DNA of 64,000 bases. Origin: Novosphingobium sediminicola. Its GTDB lineage: Bacteria; Pseudomonadota; Alphaproteobacteria; Sphingomonadales; Sphingomonadaceae. The stretch is taken from NCBI RefSeq assembly GCF_014196525.1, contig NZ_JACIDX010000016.1, positions 62,001 through 126,000 of the forward strand. The letters run 5' to 3'. Shown piece by piece: positions 19,059-27,510 of this stretch. Within the stretch, counting starts at the first letter, position 1, and each line of letters opens with the position of its first letter. Position numbers and translations under genes: made by a program. The notes under the pieces were generated by a model. That model worked only from the letters and a program-made list of their open reading frames with translations. It was not told the origin of the DNA and did not search any database.

Positions 19059-20342
19059 ATGGACAAAATCATCATTCGCGGTGGCAAGCGACTTTCCGGA
19101 GCCATTCCGGTGTCGGGAGCCAAGAATTCGGCCCTCACCCTGCTGCCTTGTGCGCTGCTGACCGAGGAACCCCTGACCCTGCGCAATCTGCCGCGTCTGG
19201 CCGACGTGGACGGGTTCCAGCACTTGTTGAACCAGTTCGGCGTTTCTACGTCCATCGCGGGGACAAGGCCAGAGGATTTTGGTCGAGTCATGACCCTTCA
19301 GGCCACGCGCCTGACCAGCACGACCGCGCCTTATGAGCTGGTGCGCAAGATGCGCGCCTCGATTCTGGTGCTGGGCCCCTTGCTGGCCCGCGCGGGCGAG
19401 GCGACCGTGTCGCTGCCCGGCGGCTGCGCCATCGGCAATCGCCCGATCGACCTGCATTTGAAGGTTTTGGAGGCATTCGGGGCCACCATCGAGCTGACCT
19501 CGGGTTATGTCCGCGCGATTGCGCCCGATGGCGGGCTGCCCGGCGGGCGCTATGCCTTCCCGGTGGTTTCGGTGGGCGCGACGGAAAATGCGCTGATGGC
19601 GGCCAGCATGGCCAATGGCACCTGCCGCCTGCACAATGCCGCGCGCGAACCCGAAATCGTCGATCTGTGCAATCTGCTGGTGGCGATGGGCGCCCAGATT
19701 GAGGGCATCGGCACTTCGGAACTCACCATTCACGGTGTCAAGCGCCTGCATGGTGCAACCTATCAGGTTATGCCGGACCGTATCGAAGCCGGCTCCTATG
19801 CCTGCGCCGCCGCGATCACCGGGGGCGAGGTCGAATTGCTGGGCGCGCGCGCCGATGAAATGGACGCAACGCTGGCCGCGCTGCGCGAGGCGGGCGTGCA
19901 TATCGAACCGCGCAAAGACAGCATTTTCGTGGCCGCCAATGGCCCGATCCGCCCCGTTACCGTTTCAACCGCGCCCTATCCCGGTTTCGCCACCGACATG
20001 CAGGCCCAGTTGATGGCCATGCTGACCCGTGCCGAGGGCACCAGCGTGCTGACCGAAACGATCTTTGAAAACCGCTATATGCACGTGCCGGAACTGACCC
20101 GCATGGGCGCGCGGATCGAGACCAAGGGTCGTGTGGCCATCGTCCATGGCGTGCCGCGTCTGACGGGGGCCGAAGTGATGGCGACCGACCTGCGCGCTTC
20201 GATGAGTCTGGTGATTGCAGGGCTCGCCGCCGAAGGGCAGACCACGGTCCACCGCCTCTATCACCTTGATCGCGGCTATGAGCGGCTGGAAGAGAAATTC
20301 GCTCTGCTGGGCGCCGAAATCGAGCGCGTCGGCGGCGATTGA
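19059..20342 (+). CDS. murA: UDP-N-acetylglucosamine 1-carboxyvinyltransferase
   Basis: A 427-residue enzyme for the first committed step of peptidoglycan synthesis, adding enolpyruvate from PEP to UDP-GlcNAc. The N-terminal block IIIRGGKRLSGAIPVSGAKNSAL is diagnostic. The mobile loop LPGGCAIGNRPIDLHL carries Cys123, the residue alkylated by fosfomycin, so the fosfomycin-sensitive form is expected. ATG 19059 is chosen because homologues begin at M-D-K-I; an ATG at 19038 and a TTG at 19023 lie in the same frame without family support. A hairpin follows the stop, and a tandem repeat precedes the gene. Confidence 0.98.
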   Translation: MDKIIIRGGKRLSGAIPVSGAKNSALTLLPCALLTEEPLTLRNLPRLADVDGFQHLLNQFGVSTSIAGTRPEDFGRVMTLQATRLTSTTAPYELVRKMRASILVLGPLLARAGEATVSLPGGCAIGNRPIDLHLKVLEAFGATIELTSGYVRAIAPDGGLPGGRYAFPVVSVGATENALMAASMANGTCRLHNAAREPEIVDLCNLLVAMGAQIEGIGTSELTIHGVKRLHGATYQVMPDRIEAGSYACAAAITGGEVELLGARADEMDATLAALREAGVHIEPRKDSIFVAANGPIRPVTVSTAPYPGFATDMQAQLMAMLTRAEGTSVLTETIFENRYMHVPELTRMGARIETKGRVAIVHGVPRLTGAEVMATDLRASMSLVIAGLAAEGQTTVHRLYHLDRGYERLEEKFALLGAEIERVGGD

Positions 20343-20348
20343 GTTAAG

Positions 20349-20376
20349 GACCCGGCGGTTTTTGGATCGCCGGGTC
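20349..20376 (+). terminator. Hairpin after murA
   Basis: A perfect 9-bp stem GACCCGGCG/CGCCGGGTC with a T-rich loop starts 6 bases after the stop. No U run follows, so it may stabilise or terminate weakly. It also lies just past the end of the convergent glycine-zipper gene. Confidence 0.6.
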
Positions 20377-20385
20377 AAACCTGTA

Positions 20386-20676
20386 TTATCGGCGCGCCTC
20401 GACATAGCGGCAGCGCTTTTTCGCGGTGATCGTGCGGTCAATCGCGCGGCCCGCAAAGGCGCCGCCCACCGCGCCCGCCACCAATCCGACCGGACCGCCC
20501 AGCGCGGCATGACCCACCAGCGCGCCACCCGCGCCGCCCGCGATCAGACCCGCAGTGCCGCTCGACTTGCGGCAAACTTTGACCACGCGCTTGGCAGGGC
20601 GGGCTTCGGCCATCACGGGCGCTGCCACCACCGCCAGCGCCGAGGATATGGCGATCAACTTGATGAAATTCGGCAT
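20386..20676 (-). CDS. Small glycine-zipper envelope protein
   Basis: A 96-residue protein with an N-terminal signal peptide (LIAISSALAVVAAPVMAEA, cleavage probably after AMA/AEA) and a glycine-zipper 2TM-like core (GLIAGGAGGALVGHAALGGPVGLVAGAVGGAFAGRAID). It ends in a TAKKRCRYVE block with a cysteine, and a second cysteine precedes the zipper. ATG 20676 has an AGGAG ribosome site. Such proteins sit in the periplasm or outer membrane and include SlyB-like and Rcn-type members; no function is assigned. It is a paralogue of the next gene, which shares the TAK-RC-VE ending. Confidence 0.8.
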   Translation of the reverse strand: MPNFIKLIAISSALAVVAAPVMAEARPAKRVVKVCRKSSGTAGLIAGGAGGALVGHAALGGPVGLVAGAVGGAFAGRAIDRTITAKKRCRYVEARR

Positions 20677-20770
20677 AAGGCATCTCCTGTTTTGACTTGG
20701 CTGGCGCCATAAAGCGCCAACCAAGTTCAACTCAAGATGAACGGTTTTTGCGACGAACTGTTCCTGAACG

Positions 20771-21145
20771 TTAAGGTTTGACCGGCGTTTCTACATCGCG
20801 GCACCGCTGCTTGGCGGTCAGCGTGCGCTCAAGGGCCTGTCCGGCAAAGGCGCCCGCGGCCGCACCGCCTGCCGTGCCCAGAATACCGTTGTCGATCACC
20901 TTGTTGCCCAGCACCGCACCCAAGGCCGCGCCCGCCACGGCCCCTGTGGTCGAACTGGTAGTGTCGCAAACCCGCGTTTTCTGCATGACCGGCGCGGGAG
21001 CGGGGGCCGGTGCGGGCGCAGGGGCGCTGGCCGCGACAACCGGCTTGTGCTTGACGACCTTCTTCTTGGTCGCGGCCAAGGCAGGCTGGCTGCAAAGCGC
21101 GAAAGCGAGCAGGGCGAGGCTCGAAATCCTGTGAATCTTGCGCAT
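20771..21145 (-). CDS. Glycine-zipper envelope protein with Ala-Pro linker
   Basis: A 124-residue paralogue of the preceding glycine-zipper gene. It has a signal peptide (LALLAFALCSQPALA), a lysine-rich segment (KKKVVKHK), an Ala-Pro repeat (about residues 40-53) that may span the periplasm or cell wall, a zipper core (GAVAGAALGAVLGNKVID then GTAGGAAAGAFAGQAL) and the same TAKQRCRDVE ending. A single cysteine precedes the zipper (RVCD), matching the position in the paralogue. The two genes are in tandem with about 94 bases between, pointing to a duplication. Confidence 0.8.
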   Translation of the reverse strand: MRKIHRISSLALLAFALCSQPALAATKKKVVKHKPVVAASAPAPAPAPAPAPVMQKTRVCDTTSSTTGAVAGAALGAVLGNKVIDNGILGTAGGAAAGAFAGQALERTLTAKQRCRDVETPVKP

Positions 21146-21234
21146 GAAAAATCCCCCTCCGTTTCACCCGTCATCGCAAAATTACGGAAATGCCGAAGGC
21201 CTCCGAAGCGATGGCTATGGTTAATCCCAGTATT

Positions 21235-21498
21235 TTAGCCTAGGGCAGACCGTGTATCAACCGCGACGAACGGTTGTGTCACCAGCCAAATTCTTACCGC
21301 CCCGGCCAGACCCGGAGGCGTTTCGCAGGCAATTCTTTCCGCATCGATTCGCGCCACCAGCGTATTCACCGAGACGCCTTCACGCGCGGCCGCCTCCCGC
21401 AGCATGTCCCAGAACAGGGGTTCAAGGCTGATTGAGGTCTTGTGCCCGGCAATCTCGACCGAGCGTTTGACGGGGGGGTGATAGGGCGGGGTGCGCAT
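21235..21498 (-). CDS. Ribbon-helix-helix protein (RHH_4 type)
   Basis: An 87-residue protein. The core KRSVEIAGHKTSISLEPLFWDMLREAAAREG...VNTLVARIDAER matches the RHH_4 pattern: a beta strand then two helices, with AGHKTSISLEP and the aromatic FWD as signatures. Such small proteins are common in alphaproteobacteria and are presumed DNA-binding dimers; targets are not known. The C-terminal 25 residues are unassigned. It is monocistronic. Confidence 0.8.
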   Translation of the reverse strand: MRTPPYHPPVKRSVEIAGHKTSISLEPLFWDMLREAAAREGVSVNTLVARIDAERIACETPPGLAGAVRIWLVTQPFVAVDTRSALG

Positions 21499-21847
21499 GG
21501 GGGGAGTGTAGAGGTGGAGGAGGGGAAGGGATAGGTGCCTCCGGCGGGCGTTTTATGCCTCCGGCGGGCAAAGGGACTCGTCCCTTTGCAATCCCGTTAA
21601 TGGGGGACTGCCAGAGGGCATAGGGTGTGTTTGGGGTGATGTTTGAAAGCCTGCGGCGCGGGGGAGTTATCCCTGTTTGCGCCGCAGGTTTTATAAATCA
21701 TTGCGTTCGGCACCCGAGCTCGAGCCCATCGCGGAACAAAGGCAGTATCGGGAGCCACGAGAGGCTAGCCCCTAGTGATATCACCTGCCTTAAAAAAACG
21801 CGGGCCTTTCGACCCGCGCCCCTTCGATCACGCAAACGGCGATCCGA
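21499..21847. repeat. Intergenic stretch with dispersed-type repeat
   Basis: These 349 bases contain no gene I can support. From about 21532 to 21620 the phrase TGCCTCCGGCGGGC occurs twice in near-tandem, followed by a hairpin GCAAAGGGACTCGTCCCTTTGC and CCCGTTA. Very similar phrases recur in intergenic regions of sphingomonad genomes as I remember them, so this is probably a dispersed palindromic element. The rest (21621-21790) shows no recognised feature. The phbB terminator is annotated separately. Confidence 0.55.
21792..21822 (-). terminator. Intrinsic terminator for phbB
   Basis: On the minus strand a GCGGGTC/GGCCCGC-type stem with a GAAA loop is followed by seven T's, about 26 bases after the phbB stop. 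Confidence 0.9.
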
Positions 21848-22570
21848 TCAATACATATGCTGCCCGCCGTTGATGCTCATGGTCGAGCCGGTGACGAAGC
21901 CTGCGTCCTCGCTGCACAGGAAAGCCACGCCGCGTGCGATTTCCTCGGCATGGCCAAGGCGGCCCACCGGGATCTTGGCAACGATCTTTTCCAGCACCGG
22001 GGCGGGCACGGCGGCCACCATTTCGGTGTCGATATAGCCGGGCGCGATGGCGTTGACGGTCACGCCGAACTTGGCGCCTTCCTGGGCCAGCGCCTTGGTG
22101 AAGCCGTGGATGCCCGATTTGGCGGCGGCATAGTTGACCTGGCCATACTGACCCGCCTGACCGTTGATCGAGCCGATGTTGACGATGCGGCCCCAACCGC
22201 GTTCGCGCATGCCGGGGAAGGTGGCCTTGGCCATGTTGAAGCAGCCGCCAAGGTTGACGCGGATCACTTCGTTCCAGTTTTCGAAGGTCATGCGGTGCAG
22301 CACGCCGTCGCGCGTGATGCCGGCATTGTTGACTACCACATCGACCGGGCCCAGATCGGCCTCGACCTGCGCCACACCGGCAAGGGTGGCTTCATGATCG
22401 CCCACGTCCCATTTATAGGCGGCGATGCCGGTCGCCTCGGTAAAGGCTTTGGCCTTTTCATCATTGCCCGCATAATTGGCGGCAACCGTATATCCCAGAT
22501 CCTTGAGTGCGAGACTGATCGCCTCGCCAATGCCCCGCGTACCACCTGTAACGATTGCCACTCGCGTCAT
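21848..22570 (-). CDS. phbB: Acetoacetyl-CoA reductase
   Basis: A 240-residue short-chain dehydrogenase that reduces acetoacetyl-CoA to (R)-3-hydroxybutyryl-CoA with NADPH for polyhydroxybutyrate synthesis. It has TGGTRGIGEAIS for the nucleotide, NNAGITRDG, SINGQAGQYGQVNY with the catalytic Ser and Tyr, then AAAKSG giving the YxxxK pair. The length and SINGQ phrase fit PhbB rather than FabG, which usually has NVVG or SSVVG here. phaA and phaC are not adjacent. Upstream is a large inverted repeat that could be a regulatory site. Confidence 0.92.
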   Translation of the reverse strand: MTRVAIVTGGTRGIGEAISLALKDLGYTVAANYAGNDEKAKAFTEATGIAAYKWDVGDHEATLAGVAQVEADLGPVDVVVNNAGITRDGVLHRMTFENWNEVIRVNLGGCFNMAKATFPGMRERGWGRIVNIGSINGQAGQYGQVNYAAAKSGIHGFTKALAQEGAKFGVTVNAIAPGYIDTEMVAAVPAPVLEKIVAKIPVGRLGHAEEIARGVAFLCSEDAGFVTGSTMSINGGQHMY

Positions 22571-22713
22571 GCATTTCCTCCAAAAGATGTTGGCCAGAGA
22601 ACATCCAAGTCACAAGTGCTATCGGCGCAATGCGACAGTGGCAAGTAAGTTGGCGGCGCGTTTCGCGCAAAAACTGCGCAGTTTAGCGCAAGAGTGGAGG
22701 TAAATTGCGATAT

Positions 22714-22759
22714 ATGCTGCATATGCGAAGTAAATTTACAAATTACGCATTTGCAGCAT
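22714..22759. promoter_or_regulatory. Long inverted repeat upstream of phbB
   Basis: Arms ATGCTGCATATGCG (22714-22727) and CGCATTTGCAGCAT (22746-22759) are complementary at 13 of 14 positions around an 18-base AT-rich spacer that contains TAAATTTA. It starts about 144 bases before the phbB start. The arms are TGC/GCA-rich like sites of the PHB regulator PhaR, though not an exact CTGC-N3/4-GCAG. Role inferred. Confidence 0.45.
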
Positions 22760-22835
22760 TGGATGGGTCACGTACAATTCGGGCGCAATTACGTGATTTC
22801 GCGCGCCAATTGTCGGTCAAATAGCACTGGGCGGA

Positions 22836-23612
22836 TCAGAATCGGAATTGCGTACCGACAAAGACGGCCTGACTGTCCGACTTGGTGTCATTGGTGGGCT
22901 TCAATCGGTCGCGGTCCTGGGAATAGCGCACGCCCGCCGTCACGTCGAAATTGCGCGTGACGCGATAGGACCCGCCCACATCGACGCTTTGTTCGCCAAA
23001 GCTTTCCAGCGTGCGCGGCGCGCGGCCCGCCCTTTCGCGGTCGACCAGTTGAATATGGGGCGCCAGCCGCGAATCGCTGCCGCTCTCGACGCGGGGAAAG
23101 GCCGAGAGGTCGGGCATTTCATGCTTGGCATGATCGTTGCCGGGCAGCGAATAGGTCGATGTCAGCGACGAAAAGCTCTGATACCCGCGCGACAGGCCAA
23201 GATTATAGGCATTGGGCGCCACGCGCGTATTGGGTCCGGCCGGGGCAATGCGCTGGGCTGGGCCGCGCACGACAATCGCCCGCGCGGTTTCGGCATCCAC
23301 CCGCACCGCCACCGTCACCGACCGGTCAGGCCGCGTGGCCAGCCCCGCCGGGGTGAAATGAAACAGCGCTTCCTTGCCCTGCATGAACTGGGCCTGCTGG
23401 CGCGCGGCCATGGCGCGGGCGGCGCGCGGGTCCAGTTCGCTGGACGAGAAATTGCCCTGATCGGCGCCGGAATCGGCGCTTTCGGCGACGGTTTCAAACC
23501 GCGTCGAAAAGGCCAGCACCGCGCTGGGCAACGCGAGCAGCCCGACAGCCCCGGCCATTACCAGAGCGGGCATCGAACTGCGCGGGGCGGAAGAAAGAAT
23601 GGCCTGCATCAT
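22836..23612 (-). CDS. Putative secreted/outer-membrane protein
   Basis: A 258-residue protein I do not recognise. Residues about 13-34 are hydrophobic (MPALVMAGAVGLLALPSAVLA) and act as a signal peptide. The middle is Ala/Arg-rich and disordered-looking. The last 60 residues alternate in the way of beta-barrel strands (GSYRVTRNFDVTAGVRYSQDRDR, then AVFVGTQFRF), ending in the terminal Phe typical of proteins inserted by the BAM complex. Only a few strands are present, so it may be a small barrel or a fragment of one. It is divergent from the DUF3576 lipoprotein gene. Confidence 0.65.
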   Translation of the reverse strand: MMQAILSSAPRSSMPALVMAGAVGLLALPSAVLAFSTRFETVAESADSGADQGNFSSSELDPRAARAMAARQQAQFMQGKEALFHFTPAGLATRPDRSVTVAVRVDAETARAIVVRGPAQRIAPAGPNTRVAPNAYNLGLSRGYQSFSSLTSTYSLPGNDHAKHEMPDLSAFPRVESGSDSRLAPHIQLVDRERAGRAPRTLESFGEQSVDVGGSYRVTRNFDVTAGVRYSQDRDRLKPTNDTKSDSQAVFVGTQFRF

Positions 23613-23900
23613 CGTCGCTTACATCGGGGCCGGATTCCTTTCCGGCATCGGATATTCCATACACCTCAAATTGTAAGCGCGCCATGATGAACCTTGGCTG
23701 CACGCCATTCTCATGTTCAGCCAAGGTTCACGCCGTCGCTGGCCAAGAAAGAAGCGTGCCCAACGCCCCTTGTCGCGCGCTTTTTGGCGGTTATAGAGAC
23801 TTGCCAACCGATGCGCGCGCGCTGTGCGGGCAGGATGGCGACGAACCAGTTTTTTTGGGACCCAAGCATTTGGGTTTTTTGGACGGAAAGTGCAGAACCG

Positions 23901-24410
23901 ATGATGGCCAGCAAGGCTCCTGCCCGTAAGTTGATCAGCCCGATGCTGCGTGGGGGCGCGGTGGCCCTGGCCCTGCTGGCGCTGGGCGGGTGCAAGGTCG
24001 GCAATATGCGCGTGCATAATCCGATCCATATCAAGCATCACCGCGTCACCCGCACCACGCTGACGCTGCCGCCCTCGAACCTGACCACGATCGGCGTGAA
24101 TGCCTATCTGTGGCGCGCGGCGCTCGATTCGGTGTCCTTCATGCCCCTGCTGCAAAGCGATGCGAACAGCGGCGTGATCGTCACCGACTGGTATTCGAAC
24201 CCGTCGAATCCGGGCGAGCGGATGAAGCTGACGATTGCGATCCTCGACAAGGATCTGCGTACCGATGCGCTGCGCGTGAGCGCCTCGCGTCAGGTGTCGA
24301 AGGACGGGTTCTGGACCGATGCGCCGGTGGCCGCCGCCACGGTTCAGCGGTTGGAGGACGTGATCCTGACCAAGGCGCGCGATCTGCGTCAGGCCACGCT
24401 GATCAAGTAA
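23901..24410 (+). CDS. DUF3576 lipoprotein
   Basis: A 169-residue predicted lipoprotein. The signal peptide ends in a lipobox LALGGC, with Cys near residue 33, so it should be anchored in the outer membrane or inner leaflet. The body matches the DUF3576 family: IGVNAYLWRAALDSVSFMPLLQSDANSGVIVTDWY is typical, followed by RVSASRQ and a final helix with KARDLRQA. The family commonly precedes leuS in alphaproteobacteria, as here, and its function is not known. ATG 23901 (or 23904) is chosen because the signal peptide begins there. Confidence 0.9.
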   Translation: MMASKAPARKLISPMLRGGAVALALLALGGCKVGNMRVHNPIHIKHHRVTRTTLTLPPSNLTTIGVNAYLWRAALDSVSFMPLLQSDANSGVIVTDWYSNPSNPGERMKLTIAILDKDLRTDALRVSASRQVSKDGFWTDAPVAAATVQRLEDVILTKARDLRQATLIK

Positions 24411-24491
24411 ACATCAATTCTGACCGTTTGCCTCCCGCCTTGCCCCCGTACCGGCAAGTCGGGGGGCTTTCTGGTATAAAGGGCATGAGCA

Positions 24492-27008
24492 ATGAGTGAG
24501 CGTTTCGATTCCAGTGTTGCCGATGGCAAGTGGCAGCGCGTGTGGGACGAGAAGCAGAGCTTCCGGGCCGATGACAAGAGCGCCAAGCCGCGTTCCTATG
24601 TCCTGGAAATGTTTCCCTATCCTTCGGGACGCATCCATATCGGCCATGTGCGCAATTACACAATGGGCGATGTGCTGGCCCGTTATAAGAAGATGCAGGG
24701 CTTTGAAGTGCTGCATCCGATGGGCTGGGACGCGTTCGGCATGCCCGCCGAAAATGCCGCGATGGAAAAGGGCGTTCACCCCGGCGGATGGACCCGCGAC
24801 AATATCGCCAATATGAAGGCGCAGTTGAAGCGCCTTGGCTTCGCGCTCGACTGGAGCCGCGAACTGGCGACCTGCGAGCCGGAATATTACGGTCAGGAAC
24901 AGTCGCTTTTCGTGGACCTCTATGCGGCGGGCCTGGTCTATCGCAAGGAATCGACGGTCAACTGGGACCCGGTCGATAACACCGTTCTGGCCAATGAACA
25001 GGTGATCGATGGGCGCGGCTGGCGTTCGGGCGCGCTCGTGGAAAAGCGCAAGCTGAACCAGTGGTTTTTGAAGATCACCGACTTTGCCGACGAATTGCTC
25101 GAAGGTTTGGACGGGCTTGAGCATTGGCCCGAAAAGGTCAAGCTGATGCAGGAAAACTGGATCGGCAAATCGCAGGGATTGCAGTTCAAGTTTCAGGGTG
25201 ACGCAGAGGTCGAGGTCTATTCGACCCGCCCCGACACTTTGTTCGGCGCCAGCTTTGTCGCCATCGCCGCCGATCATCCGATTGCCCAGAAGCTGGCGGT
25301 GGATAATGCGCAAGTCGCCGATTTCATCGCGCTGTGCAAGCAGGGCGGGACAACCGCGGCTGAGCTGGAAACGGCGGAAAAGCTGGGGTTTGACACCGGC
25401 CTGCGTGTGGCGCATCCGCTCGACGCTTCGTGGCAATTGCCGGTCTATATCGCCAATTTCGTGCTGATGGATTATGGCACGGGCGCGGTCTTCGGCTGCC
25501 CCGCGCATGACCAGCGCGACATTGATTTCGCCCGCAAATATGGCCTGCCCGTCACGCGCGTGGTGGCCGATGGTGAGAATACCACCGCCGTTTTTGAGGG
25601 CAATGAGGCCTATACGGGCGCGGGCACTCTGGTGAACTCGGGCTTCCTCAACGGCATGGAAGTCGAGGCCGCCAAGGCCGCCGTCATCGCCAAGGCTGAG
25701 GCAGAAGGCTGGGGCGAGGGCAAGACCGTGTGGCGCCTGCGCGACTGGGGCGTTTCGCGCCAGCGCTATTGGGGCACGCCGATCCCCTTCATCCATTGCG
25801 AGGTCTGCGGCGTGGTGCCGGTGCCCAAAAAGCACCTGCCCGTGACCCTGCCCGAGGATGTGACCTTTGACGTGCCCGGCAACCCGCTGGACCGCCATCC
25901 CACATGGAAGCATGTCGATTGCCCGCAATGCGGCCACGCGGCGCGGCGCGAAACCGATACGCTCGACACTTTCGTGGACAGCTCGTGGTACTTCCTGCGC
26001 TTTGCCAGCCAGCCTGACGATGCGCCGTTTGACCCGGCCGAAATCGCGCGCTGGCTGCCGGTGGGGCAGTATATCGGCGGGATCGAACATGCGATCCTCC
26101 ACCTGCTTTATGCTCGCTTCTGGACCCGCGCTCTGGCCCGCATCGGCAAGATCGACGTGACCGAACCCTTCGCCAGCCTGTTCACACAGGGCATGGTGAC
26201 GCATGAAACATACAGCCGCGTCGATCCCGGCAATGGTCAGCCGATCTGGTATGCGCCCAGCGACATTACTCGTACCGGCGAAGGCGCGACGCTGAAGGCT
26301 GATGGCGCTCCGGTCGAAATTGGCCGCGTCATCAAGATGTCGAAGTCCAAGAAGAACGTGGTGGACCCCGACGAGATCGTCGCCACCTATGGCGCCGACG
26401 CGATCCGCTGGTTCATGCTGTCCGACAGCCCGCCCGAGCGCGATCTGCCGTGGAGCGAGGCTGGCATCGAGGGCTGCGCGCGCTTCGTGCAGCGCCTGTG
26501 GCGTTTGTTTGGCCAATATGACGCCGCCGCAACCGGCGAGGACAAGGCGGTGGACCGCAAGGCCCACCAGACCGTCCATGCCATTGCCGCCGATATTGAG
26601 GCGCTCAGCTTCAACAAGGCCGTGGCGCGCATTTACGAACTGACCGGCGTTGTCGAAAAGGCCGCGCCCAGCGCCAGCCGCAGCGCCGCGATCAAGGCGG
26701 TCCTGCTGCTGATCGCGCCGATGATGCCGCATCTGGCCGAAGAGGCCTGGGCTTCGATTTCCGAGGGCCTGATTGCCGATGCCGCATGGCCTGCGGTCGA
26801 TCCTGCGCTGCTGGTCGATGATGAGGTGACCATTGCGGTTCAGGTCAAGGGCAAGCTGCGCGATACGCTGACCGTGGCCAAGGGGACCGCGAAAGAAGAG
26901 CTGGAAGCGCTGGCCTTGGCGTCCGAAAAGGTGCAGCGTGCGCTCGAAGGGGCTGCGATCAAGAAAGTGATCGTGGTGCCCGATCGCCTCGTCAATCTGG
27001 TGGTCTGA
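24492..27008 (+). CDS. leuS: Leucyl-tRNA synthetase
   Basis: An 838-residue class I synthetase that charges tRNA-Leu. The HIGH motif is at residues 49-52 (YPSGRIHIGHVRNY) and KMSKS at 615-619 (KMSKSKKNVVDP). The editing (CP1) domain lies between, with the conserved threonine-rich region near STRPDTLFGASF. WGTPIPFIHCEVCG and CPQCG supply the cysteine cluster of the zinc domain. The length is typical. lptE begins one base after the stop and holA overlaps lptE, the conserved leuS-lptE-holA order. Confidence 0.98.
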   Translation: MSERFDSSVADGKWQRVWDEKQSFRADDKSAKPRSYVLEMFPYPSGRIHIGHVRNYTMGDVLARYKKMQGFEVLHPMGWDAFGMPAENAAMEKGVHPGGWTRDNIANMKAQLKRLGFALDWSRELATCEPEYYGQEQSLFVDLYAAGLVYRKESTVNWDPVDNTVLANEQVIDGRGWRSGALVEKRKLNQWFLKITDFADELLEGLDGLEHWPEKVKLMQENWIGKSQGLQFKFQGDAEVEVYSTRPDTLFGASFVAIAADHPIAQKLAVDNAQVADFIALCKQGGTTAAELETAEKLGFDTGLRVAHPLDASWQLPVYIANFVLMDYGTGAVFGCPAHDQRDIDFARKYGLPVTRVVADGENTTAVFEGNEAYTGAGTLVNSGFLNGMEVEAAKAAVIAKAEAEGWGEGKTVWRLRDWGVSRQRYWGTPIPFIHCEVCGVVPVPKKHLPVTLPEDVTFDVPGNPLDRHPTWKHVDCPQCGHAARRETDTLDTFVDSSWYFLRFASQPDDAPFDPAEIARWLPVGQYIGGIEHAILHLLYARFWTRALARIGKIDVTEPFASLFTQGMVTHETYSRVDPGNGQPIWYAPSDITRTGEGATLKADGAPVEIGRVIKMSKSKKNVVDPDEIVATYGADAIRWFMLSDSPPERDLPWSEAGIEGCARFVQRLWRLFGQYDAAATGEDKAVDRKAHQTVHAIAADIEALSFNKAVARIYELTGVVEKAAPSASRSAAIKAVLLLIAPMMPHLAEEAWASISEGLIADAAWPAVDPALLVDDEVTIAVQVKGKLRDTLTVAKGTAKEELEALALASEKVQRALEGAAIKKVIVVPDRLVNLVV

Positions 27009-27009
27009 T

Positions 27010-27510
27010 ATGCGTCCTTTCCTGCCCCTGTGTCTTTTGGCCATGCTGCCCGCCTTGCAGGGCTGCGCTTTGCAACCGCTCTATGCGGGCGGGGCGCAGG
27101 CCGGTGTGGCGCAGGGGCTGGGGTCGATCTCGGTCTCGCCCATTCAGGGCAAGGCCGGGTGGCTGATGCATAATGCGCTGGTCGATCAGCTTGGCACGGC
27201 GCCCGAGGGTACCACGCCGCGCTATCGGCTGGAGGTCCGGCTCGACGATCAGTTGCTGGGTCTGGGCTTGCTGTCGAACAACACGGTGGGGCGAGAACGG
27301 CGCATCCTGCGCGCGCGCTATCAGTTGATTGATGCGGCCAGCGGGGCAATCCTGCTGGACGCCACGGCGGGGTCGGATGCGGGCATGGATGTTGTCTCGT
27401 CCGAATATGCAACGGTGGCGGCCGAGCAGACCGCATTGGAGAACCTGACGCGCGTTGTGGCTGGGCGAATCGTAACCAATCTGGCCGTTAAGCTGCGCGC
27501 GAGGCAATGA
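27010..27510 (+). CDS. lptE: LPS-assembly lipoprotein LptE
   Basis: A 166-residue outer-membrane lipoprotein that plugs LptD in lipopolysaccharide export. The signal peptide ends in ALQGC (lipobox, Cys about 18) followed by ALQPLYAGG, a recurrent LptE start (CGFxPLYG-like). The middle shows RYRLEVRLDDQLLGLG and NTVGRERRILRARYQLIDA, typical of the family's sandwich strands. It is placed between leuS and holA as in many Proteobacteria, and overlaps holA by ATGA. Sequence conservation of LptE is low, so context carries much of the weight. Confidence 0.9.
   Translation: MRPFLPLCLLAMLPALQGCALQPLYAGGAQAGVAQGLGSISVSPIQGKAGWLMHNALVDQLGTAPEGTTPRYRLEVRLDDQLLGLGLLSNNTVGRERRILRARYQLIDAASGAILLDATAGSDAGMDVVSSEYATVAAEQTALENLTRVVAGRIVTNLAVKLRARQ

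Noticed and set aside
24414..27044. Long minus-strand open frame across leuS
   Set aside because: Antisense to a certain leuS with all motifs; composition is typical of a GC-rich shadow frame.
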